NCBI RefSeq assembly: GCF_037104765.1
Contig: NZ_JBAWSY010000004.1
Location: forward strand, 180,166 to 244,165
DNA from: Psychrobacillus mangrovi
GTDB lineage: Bacteria > Bacillota > Bacilli > Bacillales_A > Planococcaceae
Reading direction: 5' to 3'
Length of the DNA: 64,000 nt
Every line of letters begins with the position of its first letter. Position 1 is the first letter of the stretch. A program made the translations under genes and the position numbers. Below are positions 8,373 through 17,043 of this stretch, one piece after another. The notes beneath the pieces are model-generated. The model was given only the letters and a program-made list of their open reading frames with translations. It had not been told where the DNA came from and ran no database searches.

Positions 8373-8948
8373 TCAACCTTTCAAGGTATGATTATAGTTT
8401 ATAAGTCGTGCAATCTTTTTATCGGCATATCTTATAGGAATATGAAGCGATTCCAATAAATCTTGAAATACTTTTTTCCCATTTTCGACATCATTACACT
8501 CATATTCTACTTCAAAATCTTCTGTTTGACTATAAAGGGAATGATCAAAAAATAGTATACCGTTTTCAAAGGTCTTTTTAGCCCGGTTCGTTTGCATACT
8601 TCCTATACAAGTGAGAGAACCTTCATTCTTTATTTGTTCTAGAATGGGGACATTAGGAAAACGGAGGTTACACAAAATTTCTTCTTTTTCTTGATCTGTT
8701 AACAGATAAGTTGTCTCGTTCATAATATGCTCTTTCTCAGGAACTTTTAGAGTTAGTTCATTTTTATGGGGCATTACTCGCAAGCGAAAGCCCATTTTAT
8801 TATCTTTAAAGTAGTTACTTGGTGTATCAAAATAATAGTTAGTTTGTGTATAGAAATCATCTTCGACTATTTGAAAATGGGTTAGTAATAGTTTGAATTC
8901 ATCTTTCGTTAATAAGTTTTTAAATTCAATTTCTTTTTCTGTATGCAT
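8373..8948 (-). CDS. yjbK: CYTH-domain protein YjbK
   Basis: CYTH proteins form a tunnel that binds triphosphates, such as inorganic triphosphate, with divalent metal. The signature ExExK is seen as E6-I-E8-F-K10. Further basic and acidic strands follow (FRLRVMPHKNELTLKVPEKE, then FEVEYECNDVENGK). ATG 8948 gives 191 residues, the family length; an upstream in-frame start at 8999 would add 17 unrelated residues. AAAGG lies 11 bases upstream. First gene of the operon with cwlQ and divergent from yjbL-relQ-nadK. Its true substrate is unknown here. Confidence 0.9.
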   Translation of the reverse strand: MHTEKEIEFKNLLTKDEFKLLLTHFQIVEDDFYTQTNYYFDTPSNYFKDNKMGFRLRVMPHKNELTLKVPEKEHIMNETTYLLTDQEKEEILCNLRFPNVPILEQIKNEGSLTCIGSMQTNRAKKTFENGILFFDHSLYSQTEDFEVEYECNDVENGKKVFQDLLESLHIPIRYADKKIARLINYNHTLKG

Positions 8949-9046
8949 GAATTCACAGCCTTTCTTATAATTTCTATTATAGACGCTTTGCAATGACATT
9001 CAATATGATAAAATAGGGGAAGAATGGATAGAAAGGAAGATATATT

Positions 9047-9430
9047 TTGCCTATTACTTATAATGTGCACAGTGGTGTGCAATTAGAAAATGATATCCGA
9101 TTTATTTTAGATGATATTCCAATAAATTTGCAAATAAAAGCAGGTGGACAAATGATTACCGATTCCGATTCGTTAGCCTTTGTTTATTTACTAGAAGATG
9201 AAACAGGATATCATTATGTTAAGTTTGGACAAGATGTATGGCCGCTTTTAGTTACTACATTAAAAGCAACAAAAGATCCAACTTTGCAATATGGTGATGA
9301 GGAAATAGTGTTAGATATGTTTCGAGAAGAACTTGAGATGTTAATTTTCAATATCGAAGGAAATGAAAACTATGGCGCTGAATTTTCAAGTGCAGTAGAG
9401 GAAGCATTCAACGAAATTCTTAAAGCATAG
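9047..9430 (+). CDS. yjbL: UPF0738 family protein YjbL
   Basis: A 127-residue soluble protein of unknown function that sits upstream of relQ in B. subtilis and relatives. It is acidic, with no signal peptide or membrane segment; conserved-looking parts are TDSDSLAFVYLLEDE and YHYVKFGQDVWPLL. The TTG start at 9047 follows AAAGGAAGA by 6 bases. It is followed 28 bases later by relQ, suggesting co-transcription. Confidence 0.8.
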   Translation: MPITYNVHSGVQLENDIRFILDDIPINLQIKAGGQMITDSDSLAFVYLLEDETGYHYVKFGQDVWPLLVTTLKATKDPTLQYGDEEIVLDMFREELEMLIFNIEGNENYGAEFSSAVEEAFNEILKA

Positions 9431-9458
9431 AAAGTCATGTGGAGTGGAGGTCACGCTT

Positions 9459-10136
9459 ATGGGGCAATGGGAACGTTTTTTAGAGCCGTACAAGCAAGCA
9501 GTTTCAGAACTGAAAATTAAGCTAAAGGGAATGCGTACACAATATGAAATAGAAAATATAAACTCCCCGATTGAATTTGTAACTGGACGGGTTAAACCAA
9601 TAGCAAGTATATATGATAAATCGTTAGAAAAAGGAATTGTATTCGAGCCTTCCGATGTATTAGCGAAAGAAATACCCGATATTGCTGGTGTGAGGATGAT
9701 GTGTCAATTTGTAGATGATATTGAAACCGTCGTTAATATTTTACGTGCACGGAATGACTTAACAATTGTAGAAGAACGAGACTATATTTCTCACAAAAAA
9801 CAGAGTGGATATAGATCGTATCACATGATAATTGACTATCCAGTTCAAACAATCCATGGAGAAATAAACATATTAGCTGAAATTCAAATTCGTACGCTTG
9901 CAATGAATTTTTGGGCATCTATTGAGCATTCTCTAAACTATAAATACAAAGGCGTATTTCCTGAAGAAATAAAAAAAAGATTACAATACGCAGCAGAAGC
10001 AGCCTTTCGCTTAGATGAAGAAATGTCCTTAATTAGAGGAGAAATTCAAGAAGCTCAAAAATATTTTAGCGAAATAAAAGAATTGTCCACACCAAAACTA
10101 CATCTAAACCAAACAGAAGAGAGGTCTCGTGAATAA
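9459..10136 (+). CDS. relQ: RelQ/YjbM small alarmone synthetase
   Basis: It makes (p)ppGpp from GTP/GDP and ATP. The 225-residue protein has a synthetase domain only, with no HD hydrolase. Seen are EFVTGRVKPIASIYDKS, DIAGVRMMCQFVDDI, SGYRSYHMIIDYP and EIQIRTLAMNFWASIEHSLN, followed by the C-terminal helices (AAEAAFRLDEEMSLIRGEIQ) that build the tetramer in B. subtilis. ATG 9459 matches the family N-terminus (GQWERFL) and has GGAGG 8 bases before it; the in-frame GTG at 9444 overlaps that site. The stop overlaps the nadK start (TAATG). Confidence 0.95.
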   Translation: MGQWERFLEPYKQAVSELKIKLKGMRTQYEIENINSPIEFVTGRVKPIASIYDKSLEKGIVFEPSDVLAKEIPDIAGVRMMCQFVDDIETVVNILRARNDLTIVEERDYISHKKQSGYRSYHMIIDYPVQTIHGEINILAEIQIRTLAMNFWASIEHSLNYKYKGVFPEEIKKRLQYAAEAAFRLDEEMSLIRGEIQEAQKYFSEIKELSTPKLHLNQTEERSRE

Positions 10137-10942
10137 TGAAATTTTTCATACAGTCTCGAAATGATGATCTTTCCAATAAGTTAATGGAAGATGCAAAAAT
10201 GTATCTAGTGGATTTCGGTCTTACATTTGATGAAGAAAAGCCTGATATCGTTCTATCCATTGGTGGTGACGGAACACTATTACATGCTTTTCATAAGTAT
10301 AAGCACTTAACATCTTCCGTTGCTTTTGTAGGTATTCATACTGGACATTTGGGATTTTATGCAGATTGGAAACCGGTTGAAATTGAAAAATTAGTTATTA
10401 GTATTGCTAAGAAAGAATATGATGTAATCGAATATCCATTACTGGAAGTTACTATTAACTATCGTCACGAAGAGGATAGTTCAGTATATTTAGCTGTAAA
10501 TGAATCAACCGTAAAATCTCCAGACGTTACATTAGTAATGGATGTAGAGTTAAACGGAATGCACTTTGAGCGTTTTAGAGGTGATGGATTGTGTATGTCT
10601 ACTCCTTCAGGAAGTACAGCATATAACAAAGCACTAGGTGGTGCTATCGTTCATCCATCGTTAGAGGCGATGCAATTAGCAGAAATTGCATCTATTAATA
10701 ACCGCGTTTTCCGTACAGTTGGTGCACCTCTTGTATTGCCGAAACATCATTCGTGTCTCTTAAAACCAGTAAAAGGCCCGGATTTTATGGTAACAGTAGA
10801 TCATTTACAACTTTTGCATAAAGACGTTCACTCCATTATGTATCGAGTTGCCAATGAAAAAATTCGTTTTGCTCGTTTCCGTTCATTTCCATTTTGGCAG
10901 CGAGTGCATGATTCGTTTATTGATAGTGATTTGAAAGAATGA
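10136..10942 (+). CDS. nadK: NAD kinase
   Basis: It phosphorylates NAD to NADP in the cytosol. The 268-residue protein has the GGDGT motif at residues 43-47 (SIGGDGTLLHAF), the NEST block, and the glycine-rich RGDGLCMSTPSGSTAYNKAL. It overlaps relQ by one base and yjbO by four (ATGA), so it is the middle of a tight relQ-nadK-yjbO operon. Confidence 0.96.
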   Translation: MKFFIQSRNDDLSNKLMEDAKMYLVDFGLTFDEEKPDIVLSIGGDGTLLHAFHKYKHLTSSVAFVGIHTGHLGFYADWKPVEIEKLVISIAKKEYDVIEYPLLEVTINYRHEEDSSVYLAVNESTVKSPDVTLVMDVELNGMHFERFRGDGLCMSTPSGSTAYNKALGGAIVHPSLEAMQLAEIASINNRVFRTVGAPLVLPKHHSCLLKPVKGPDFMVTVDHLQLLHKDVHSIMYRVANEKIRFARFRSFPFWQRVHDSFIDSDLKE

Positions 10943-11838
10943 AAAACACAAAAATAACTTTATCTTTTAAAATGAAAGAAAATAATATTCTACTTAGAGA
11001 TGCTATAAAAATGTATGGTATTTCTAAAAAAGCTTTAACAAGTATCAAGTATGAAGGTGGAAAAATTCTCGTTAATGATGAAGAAAAAACGGTACGACAT
11101 AAACTGCAAATTGGAGATGTCGTGAGCCTTATTTTTCCAGAAGAGAAAAAAAGTGAGGGGCTTATCCCCGAATACGGAGCTTTTCCCATATTATTTGAGG
11201 ATGATCATCTATTAATAATTTTAAAAGAAGCTGGTATTAGTACGATTCCTTCTAGGGAACATCCTAGTGGAACAATAGCCAATCAAGTTGCAGGATATTA
11301 CCTAGCGAAAAGTCTTGCCTCAACAGTTCATATTGTAACAAGATTAGATAAGGATACTTCAGGAATTATTTGTATCGCTAAGCATAGACATGCACATCAT
11401 TTGTTAAGTGAAATGCAAAAAACGGGCTCGGTTTTTCGGACATATGAAGCAATTGTGCATGGACATGTGATTGAAGACTCTTTTACCATTGAAGCACCAA
11501 TAGGTCGTAAGAATGGAAGTATAATTGAACGAATTATTTCTTCAGAAGGTAAGTATGCAAAAACATCGGTAAAAGTAATTAAGCGATTTACATTTCAAGG
11601 AGAAAAAATAACCCATGTACGATTAAATTTGCATACCGGACGAACACATCAAATTCGTGTGCATATGATGTCAATTGGCCATCCATTGATTGGTGATGAT
11701 TTGTATGGAGGAAGTCAAAAGCTAATAGATCGACAAGCGCTTCATGCTAAGTCAATTAAGTTAAGTCATCCATTTACAAAAGAAGTTATTCACATAGAAG
11801 CACCATTCCCTCAAGACATGAATGAAATCATAAAATAA
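10939..11838 (+). CDS. yjbO: RluA/RluD-type pseudouridine synthase YjbO
   Basis: It converts uridine to pseudouridine in structured RNA; the exact target is not known for this paralogue. An S4-like N-terminal segment (ISKKALTSIKYEGGKILVND) precedes the catalytic domain with HIVTRLDKDTSG, where Asp137 is the expected nucleophile. GRTHQIRVHMMSIGHPLIGD is the second signature. Last gene of relQ-nadK-yjbO, overlapping nadK by 4 bases. Confidence 0.92.
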   Translation: MKNTKITLSFKMKENNILLRDAIKMYGISKKALTSIKYEGGKILVNDEEKTVRHKLQIGDVVSLIFPEEKKSEGLIPEYGAFPILFEDDHLLIILKEAGISTIPSREHPSGTIANQVAGYYLAKSLASTVHIVTRLDKDTSGIICIAKHRHAHHLLSEMQKTGSVFRTYEAIVHGHVIEDSFTIEAPIGRKNGSIIERIISSEGKYAKTSVKVIKRFTFQGEKITHVRLNLHTGRTHQIRVHMMSIGHPLIGDDLYGGSQKLIDRQALHAKSIKLSHPFTKEVIHIEAPFPQDMNEIIK

Positions 11839-11885
11839 ATCCCTCAAGTTTACCTTTTTTTTAAGGTACATTTGTGGGATTTATT
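11836..11885 (+). terminator. terminator after relQ-nadK-yjbO
   Basis: AAATCCC pairs with GGGATTT, with inner GTACCTT/AAGGTAC-like pairing, ending in TTATTTCATT. Confidence 0.65.
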
Positions 11886-12016
11886 TCATTATTATTTAAA
11901 TAGTTTTAATTTAATTTCCCAGGGAATAATTTAATAATACACCTTATATGGATGTTGCTTATTATTGTTAAACCCCATACAATGAATAAGGATAACCGCA
12001 GAAAGGAGTGAGAAAA

Positions 12017-13384
12017 GTGAAAGAAGAAATGAATCAGTTTGCATTAGAAGAATCCCAGTTAATTGACATTCTAACTCATGATTTAATGGATGAGTTCAGG
12101 GAAGAATTTATGCAACTTCACCCTTATGATCAGTCAATATTTTTTGAGAAGGTGGAGCCAGAAATAAGGAAGAAAATATATCACTATCTCTCTCCTAAGG
12201 AAATGGCGGAAATCTTTGAAGCCACAAAGTTCGAAGAGGAACAATATGAATTCTATTTAAAAGAAATGGACAAAACATATGCTGCTGACATGCTCTCTTA
12301 TATGTATGCAGATAATGCTGTTGACGTGTTAAACGAATTAGGGAAAGACCAAGTAGCTAGTTATTTAAGTATAATGGACGAGGAATCTGCACAAGAAATA
12401 AAAGAGCTTCTCCATTATGAAGAATACACGGCTGGTTCTATCATGACTACTGAATATGTAGCAATTCCAGAATCATCTACATGTAGATCAGCAATGACTA
12501 TATTGAGAAATGAGGCTCCAAACGCTGAAACAATTTATTATTTATTTGTTGTAGATGATTCACATAAATTGACAGGCGTTATTTCCCTTCGTGATTTAAT
12601 CATAGCCGATGAAGATACATTGATAAAAGAAATAATGAATGAACGTGTTGTAAGTGTATTAGTTAGTGAGGATCAAGAAGAGGTAGCTCGTATGATAAAA
12701 GACTATGATTTTCTTGCAGTTCCAGTAGTAGATTTTGAACAACATCTTCTTGGAATTGTAACCGTCGATGATGTAATTGATGTATTAGATGAAGAAGCTT
12801 CCGATGATTATTCTAAACTTGCCGGCGTTTCCGATATGGATACATTTGACAAAAGTCCTTTCACTGCTGCTAAAAAGAGGTTGCCTTGGCTTATCGTATT
12901 ATTATTTTTAGGTATGATGACAGCGAATTTAATGAGTATATTTACTGAGACTTTGGAGCAGGTTGCGTTGCTTGCTGTTTTTATTCCACTTATAGCTGGC
13001 ACTGCCGGTAACAGTGGAACACAAGCATTAGCTGTTGCCATAAGAGGTATTGCAACAGGAGATATTGAAGAAGAAAGTAAAATTAAATTATTACTACGTG
13101 AAGCTGGAACGGGTCTAATAACTGGTCTATTGTGTGGATTGATAGTGGTTGGGATAGTTTTCTTTTGGAAGCATGACTTATTAATTGGATTACTAGTGGG
13201 AGCGGCAATCTTTGGTTCTATTTTTGTTGCGACACTTGGTGGTTCATTTATTCCTTTGTTAATCCATCGAATGAAGATTGACCCTGCTGTTGCTTCTGGT
13301 CCGTTTATCACTACGATTAATGACGTTGTTAGTATTTTAATATATCTTGGACTTGCGACACTTTTTATTTCCTCTTTGTCATGA
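12017..13384 (+). CDS. mgtE: magnesium transporter MgtE
   Basis: Mg2+-gated magnesium channel in the cytoplasmic membrane. The 455-residue protein has the superhelical N domain (to ~130), two CBS domains (~135-255: EYTAGSIMTTEYVAIPES, then VPVVDFEQHLLGIVTVDDV), a plug helix, and five transmembrane helices from about 280. GNSGTQALAVAIRG and PFITTINDVVSILIYLGLAT line the pore. GTG 12017 follows AAAGGAG by 8 bases; GTG 12008 overlaps that site. I see no M-box Mg2+ riboswitch in the 115 bases upstream. Confidence 0.93.
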   Translation: MKEEMNQFALEESQLIDILTHDLMDEFREEFMQLHPYDQSIFFEKVEPEIRKKIYHYLSPKEMAEIFEATKFEEEQYEFYLKEMDKTYAADMLSYMYADNAVDVLNELGKDQVASYLSIMDEESAQEIKELLHYEEYTAGSIMTTEYVAIPESSTCRSAMTILRNEAPNAETIYYLFVVDDSHKLTGVISLRDLIIADEDTLIKEIMNERVVSVLVSEDQEEVARMIKDYDFLAVPVVDFEQHLLGIVTVDDVIDVLDEEASDDYSKLAGVSDMDTFDKSPFTAAKKRLPWLIVLLFLGMMTANLMSIFTETLEQVALLAVFIPLIAGTAGNSGTQALAVAIRGIATGDIEEESKIKLLLREAGTGLITGLLCGLIVVGIVFFWKHDLLIGLLVGAAIFGSIFVATLGGSFIPLLIHRMKIDPAVASGPFITTINDVVSILIYLGLATLFISSLS

Positions 13385-13444
13385 GTAGGCATTTTCACCT
13401 TTTCATTGAAAGAAGCATAGATTAAAGCAAAAAAGGATGTGTCT

Positions 13445-13834
13445 GTGAACTCTTTCAATGATCCTTTACTTTTTATAAAAGCCCCACCTGTTTTCCATCT
13501 GCCGCCGAGGGAAAAGGTTGACGTACCGGTGGAAGTCCAAATGGATGTTGTAGAAGAAATCCAAGATGAAAGTACTTCAATATACGAAATTAGATCAACA
13601 ATGTCCAAAAAAACACTTGCTATATTAGAAAAATTGCACTTTCTTTCTAAGCCGTTTCAACGAAAAGCATATCGACCACTAGTGTTTCATATTGAAGGTG
13701 GTATATATCTACAAGGAGAAATAGTGGAAGTAGCTGATGATTTAGTTACTTTAATAATAGGAGAAGGTGAAATTGTTAAGTACCCAGTTAATAAAGTAGA
13801 AAAAATAGTTTGGCGTGGAGTGGAAATGAAGTGA
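13445..13834 (+). CDS. cotO: CotO-like spore coat protein
   Basis: CotO acts in outer coat morphogenesis together with CotH and is found at the coat surface. This 129-residue protein is shorter than B. subtilis CotO (227). It has a Pro/Val-rich N-terminus (PLLFIKAPPVFHLPPREKVD) and a conserved C-terminal half (KTLAILEKLHFLSKPFQRKA, then YRPLVFHIEGG). The assignment rests on these and on the convergent neighbour cotZ, which is adjacent to cotO in Bacillus. GTG 13445 has AAAAGGA 7 bases upstream. Confidence 0.72.
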   Translation: MNSFNDPLLFIKAPPVFHLPPREKVDVPVEVQMDVVEEIQDESTSIYEIRSTMSKKTLAILEKLHFLSKPFQRKAYRPLVFHIEGGIYLQGEIVEVADDLVTLIIGEGEIVKYPVNKVEKIVWRGVEMK

Positions 13835-13841
13835 ATGAAAG

Positions 13842-13871
13842 AAACTATCCTGAGAAAGGGTAGTTTTTTTG
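13842..13871 (+). terminator. terminator after cotO
   Basis: AAACTATCCT pairs with AGGGTAGTTT (one G-T pair) and is followed by TTTTT. Confidence 0.8.
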
Positions 13872-13882
13872 TTTTATACATG

Positions 13883-13912
13883 ATAAAACCGTTCGGGATA
13901 TCCCGAACGGAG
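13883..13912 (-). terminator. perfect palindrome, terminator for cotZ
   Basis: CCGTTCGGGAT and its exact complement form a 22-bp perfect inverted repeat at 13889-13910. On the minus strand it is followed by TTTTATCATG, just after the cotZ stop. Confidence 0.75.
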
Positions 13913-13935
13913 TAGACATTGCAAGGAGGAAACGA

Positions 13936-14454
13936 TCAGTCACATACATCTAAAAATACGTCCGCTATACATTCAATTGCACAGAAACAATTTAAATCGA
14001 CTGTAACACAGCTTCCAGTCAATCTCCAATTACGAACTTTACAAATTTGTCTTAAGTCGATTTTTGTACCATCTTCGTTTAATAAATCAACTTCATTTCG
14101 TTCTCTATCTAGCGGTTCTAGTACGCGTAAAGTTGCACAGCATGTGTCAAAAATATCTTCTACTCGGAAAAATACGGAGAAACAGTCATTATCACATCTG
14201 TCTCTATCACGGAAAAATGCTTTGAAAGGAGTACCATCTTTATTCAAAAGCATGAATACACGTGTGTCCGCTTGGTTTCGAGAAGGACTTACAATACCAC
14301 CAAGTGGTTCTAAGAAACAACTTGTTGGACATCCTGGACATTCTTCTCTGTTAGCTTGGTCTTGAATATCTTTAATCGCACGTACAACATCGCAAACGCA
14401 ACCTTCGTTTCTCTTTTTTACATCTGTAATATCTTCAACTCTTCCACACCCCAT
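13936..14454 (-). CDS. cotZ: CotY/CotZ-type cysteine-rich spore coat protein
   Basis: It forms disulfide-linked sheets in the spore crust or exosporium base layer. The 172-residue protein has 16 cysteines, for example GCVCDVV, CPGCPTSC, RCDNDCF, DTCCATLR and NCFCAIEC, and begins MGCGRVEDITDVKKRNEGCV like CotZ/CotY/ExsY. The start at 14454 is preceded by GAGGAGGTGAAATCA; an upstream in-frame start at 14655 would add 67 unrelated residues overlapping the divergent gene. Monocistronic here, without the cotX/V/W partners of B. subtilis. Confidence 0.92.
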   Translation of the reverse strand: MGCGRVEDITDVKKRNEGCVCDVVRAIKDIQDQANREECPGCPTSCFLEPLGGIVSPSRNQADTRVFMLLNKDGTPFKAFFRDRDRCDNDCFSVFFRVEDIFDTCCATLRVLEPLDRERNEVDLLNEDGTKIDLRQICKVRNWRLTGSCVTVDLNCFCAIECIADVFLDVCD

Positions 14455-14584
14455 TGATTTCACCTCCTCTTCTCTATCTAACTTATGTAGCTTCCTCATA
14501 AAGGTTAGGGCAAATATCTCAAGTGCTTTTCGTATATTTCTATTTATCATGCTCATACTAACTCGAAAAGGGGCCATGAATTCT

Positions 14585-14977
14585 ATGCATAAAATTATTA
14601 CTGTCCTGCTACTGTTTTTTTTCTTAAGTGCATGTTCTGATGAAGCGGTGCACACTGTTTATCCTTCTAATACTTCTCCAGAGATAGAGGAAGAAATAAA
14701 GCACCATGATTCCATAAAAGGATTTCAGAGTGTTGTAGACAAAAATAATGTACTAGTGGCAATCGACATCAAAAGAATGAGTAGGTTCAATAAAGAAAAA
14801 ATAGAAAAAAAAATTACGAAAGCATTAGAGAAAAAATTTCCGGATAAAGAAGTGCTAGTTACAGGTGATTTAAAAGTTAAATGGGAAATTGAAAAAATAA
14901 TTGACCAGAAATTGAAATCAAAAAAGCTAACTAAATCAATCGAAGAAATAAAATCTTTATCAAAGGAAGAGACATAA
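14585..14977 (+). CDS. YhcN/YlaJ-type sporulation lipoprotein
   Basis: A 130-residue protein with a short lipoprotein signal: hydrophobic stretch then lipobox LSAC, so it should be anchored to the outer face of a membrane. The mature part is charged, with VAIDIKRMSRFNKEKIEKKI and LEKKFPDKEVLVTGDLKVKW, the pattern of YhcN/YlaJ lipoproteins made in the forespore. ATG 14585 has AAAGGGG 11 bases upstream; ATG 14576 is too close to that site. The stop overlaps the spoVAC start (TAATG), so it is the first gene of a spoVA operon, as in mobile spoVA2-type operons. Confidence 0.82.
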   Translation: MHKIITVLLLFFFLSACSDEAVHTVYPSNTSPEIEEEIKHHDSIKGFQSVVDKNNVLVAIDIKRMSRFNKEKIEKKITKALEKKFPDKEVLVTGDLKVKWEIEKIIDQKLKSKKLTKSIEEIKSLSKEET

Positions 14978-15432
14978 TGGATCAAAAACAATTCGAAAAA
15001 ATAGTAGATAATCAAACACCAAAAACACCTCTTTTTATGAATATGTTAAAGGCTTTTTTAGTTGGAGGCATTATTTGTACTATTGGACAGCTTATTACTT
15101 TTTTTTATATTCGATTTTTTCCATTTACGGAAAAAACAGCTGGAAATCCAACGGTAGCAACTTTGGTTTTTATTGCGATGATTTTAACGGGAACAGGTCT
15201 ATATAAAAAAATTGCTCAAATTGGCGGAGCCGGTTCGGCTGTTCCAGTAACTGGATTTGGAAATGCTGTAATATCTGCTTCTCTAGAACACAAAACAGAA
15301 GGATACGTATTAGGTGTCGGTGGAAATATGTTTAAACTAGCCGGCTCTGTTATTGTATTTGGTGTACTGTCCGCTTTTATTGTGGCCTTGATTAAAACAA
15401 TATTAGTGAAAATGGGAGTGGTCTCATGGTAA
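14977..15432 (+). CDS. spoVAC: SpoVAC, dipicolinate channel subunit
   Basis: SpoVAC is an inner-membrane channel component for Ca-dipicolinate entry into and release from the spore core, reported to be mechanosensitive. The 151-residue protein has four predicted transmembrane helices and the family stretches FLVGGIICTIGQ, KIAQIGGAGSAVPVTGFGNA and EGYVLGVGGNMFKLAGSVIV. It overlaps the lipoprotein gene by 1 base and spoVAD by 7. Being an SpoVA gene it is expected to be sigma-G dependent, though I do not identify the promoter. Confidence 0.96.
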   Translation: MDQKQFEKIVDNQTPKTPLFMNMLKAFLVGGIICTIGQLITFFYIRFFPFTEKTAGNPTVATLVFIAMILTGTGLYKKIAQIGGAGSAVPVTGFGNAVISASLEHKTEGYVLGVGGNMFKLAGSVIVFGVLSAFIVALIKTILVKMGVVSW

Positions 15433-16433
15433 TAAAGTCTGGGACAATTCAATTTAAAGAAAATCCAAGTATAGCAAGTACAGGTGTTGTGGTAGGACCA
15501 ATGGAAAAGAAGAGTACTTTTGCAGAATCATTTGATGTAATTCTTCCTTTAGAGAATGAAAAAGGTCAAACTTATGAACAAGCGAATACTCATTTCATCG
15601 AAAAAGCTTGTAAAGAATCATTGAGAAAAGGCCATGAGAAGCTTGAAAATGTGGATGTATTTATCGGTGGAGATCTAGTAAATCAGCTTTCTCCCACAAA
15701 TTTTGCTGCTCGGCAGTTAGCGATTCCATTTTTAGGTGTTTTTTCCGCATGTGCAAGTTCTGTAGAATCAGTAATCTTGGGTAGTCTTTTGCTGGAATCA
15801 GGTAATGCAACATCTGTACTCGCTGGTGCCTCTAGCCATCATCCGAGTGTGGAACGACAGTTTAGATACCCTCTTGAATACGGAACACAAAGAGCTGGTA
15901 CATCGCAATGGACGGTCACTGCAGCAGGTTTTGCACTATTACAAAAGCATGCAAAAAATGCTCCCATTATTACTCACGCCACAATTGGAAGAGTAATTGA
16001 TGGTGGACAAAAAAATCCTCTATTTATGGGAGCTGCAATGGCACCAGCTGCAAGAGATACAATAGAAAGACATTTAGCAAATACTAATAGTAGGATGGCA
16101 GATTTTGACGTAATTATGACCGGTGATTTAGGTAAAATAGGGTTGTCTATATTAAAGGAAATGTTTCAAGATGAAAATAGTGGTGTAATCTTACAAGACG
16201 CTGGTGCACAATTTTATGGTGAAGACAAATTTTTTAAAGCTGGAGCGAGTGGTGCAGGATGCTCTGCAGCGGTTTTTTTCAGTCATGTATTTAATCAATT
16301 AAAAAGCGGCGTATACAAACGAGTATTACTGGTTGCAACTGGTGCGTTATTATCACCACTAACTTTTCAACAAGGCGAAACAATCCCTTGTATTGCTCAT
16401 GCCATTGAATGTCGTATGGAGAAGAGAGGATAA
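15426..16433 (+). CDS. spoVAD: SpoVAD, dipicolinate-binding protein
   Basis: SpoVAD binds dipicolinic acid and has a thiolase-like fold. The 335-residue protein keeps the family blocks DVFIGGDLVNQLSPTNFAAR, FSACASSVES, QFRYPLEYGTQRAGTSQWTV, GRVIDGG and MGAAMAPAARDTI, and ends with GALLSPLTFQQGETIPCIAH. It overlaps spoVAC by 7 bases, and spoVAEB starts 2 bases after its stop. Confidence 0.96.
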   Translation: MVIKSGTIQFKENPSIASTGVVVGPMEKKSTFAESFDVILPLENEKGQTYEQANTHFIEKACKESLRKGHEKLENVDVFIGGDLVNQLSPTNFAARQLAIPFLGVFSACASSVESVILGSLLLESGNATSVLAGASSHHPSVERQFRYPLEYGTQRAGTSQWTVTAAGFALLQKHAKNAPIITHATIGRVIDGGQKNPLFMGAAMAPAARDTIERHLANTNSRMADFDVIMTGDLGKIGLSILKEMFQDENSGVILQDAGAQFYGEDKFFKAGASGAGCSAAVFFSHVFNQLKSGVYKRVLLVATGALLSPLTFQQGETIPCIAHAIECRMEKRG

Positions 16434-16435
16434 AA

Positions 16436-16801
16436 ATGATTTCATCATTAGTTGTTTCATTTATTGTTGGTGGTCTTATTTGTGTAATTGGACAAATATT
16501 AATCGATGTTTTTAAGCTTACCCCAGCACATACGCTATGTGCTCTTGTTGTTAGTGGCTCTATTCTCGATGGATTTGGATTATATGAACCGTTAATTGAT
16601 TTTGCAGGTGCAGGAGCTACTGTTCCAATCACATCTTTTGGTAATTCACTAACACACGGAGCTTTGGCAGAAGCAGAAAAACACGGTCTAATAGGAGTAG
16701 TAACAGGTATGTTTGAGGTTACTAGCTCTGGGATTAGTTCTGCAATTTTGTTTGGAATTATTGGAGCGTTTATTTTTCAAAAACGGAAAACCACCTACTA
16801 G
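16436..16801 (+). CDS. spoVAEB: SpoVAEB, spore germination membrane protein
   Basis: Small membrane subunit of the SpoVA complex: 121 residues and about four hydrophobic segments, with SFIVGGLICVIGQ, DFAGAGATVPITSFGNSL and GLIGVVTGMFEVTSSGISSA. Its N-terminal half resembles SpoVAC, as expected. ATG 16436 lies two bases after the spoVAD stop, and the AGAGAGGA site is inside spoVAD. No SpoVAEA or SpoVAF gene follows, so the operon ends here. Confidence 0.93.
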   Translation: MISSLVVSFIVGGLICVIGQILIDVFKLTPAHTLCALVVSGSILDGFGLYEPLIDFAGAGATVPITSFGNSLTHGALAEAEKHGLIGVVTGMFEVTSSGISSAILFGIIGAFIFQKRKTTY

Positions 16802-16869
16802 TTAATTAGCCCTTTTTCTTTTTCTCCCCTTTGCATACTATATGTTGAAGAGGAGAGGAGGGAAAGATT

Positions 16870-17010
16870 ATGTACGGCTACTGTGGTGGAGGATACCCTG
16901 GTTACGGCGGCGGTTATGGCGGAGGCTATGGCGGAAAAGGCTCAACTTTTGTGTTAATCGTTGTTTTATTTATCTTATTAATAATTGTAGGAGCAAGCTT
17001 TCTCCCTTAA
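16870..17010 (+). CDS. YjcZ-family small sporulation protein
   Basis: A 46-residue protein: an N-terminal Gly/Tyr-rich segment (YCGGGYPGYGGGYGGGYGGG) followed by one hydrophobic helix (FVLIVVLFILLIIVGASF). This is the hallmark of the YjcZ/YjfC small membrane-peptide family made late in sporulation. GAGGAGAGGAGGG precedes ATG 16870. It sits between the spoVA operon and spoVIF; B. subtilis also has such a gene in this neighbourhood. Easily missed because of its length. Confidence 0.88.
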   Translation: MYGYCGGGYPGYGGGYGGGYGGKGSTFVLIVVLFILLIIVGASFLP

Positions 17011-17043
17011 TCCCGAATGCTCAAAATGTGAGGGGGAAAATTA

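Noticed and set aside
11885..12016. M-box magnesium riboswitch ahead of mgtE
   Set aside because: The leader is too short (~115 bases) and shows none of the conserved M-box segments.
12808..13608. 266-codon frame on the minus strand over mgtE
   Set aside because: It is antisense to the conserved MgtE membrane domain, has no family resemblance and no ribosome site.
13919..14365. 148-codon plus-strand frame over cotZ
   Set aside because: The opposite strand encodes a clear cysteine-rich CotZ with a strong ribosome site; the plus frame is a shadow.
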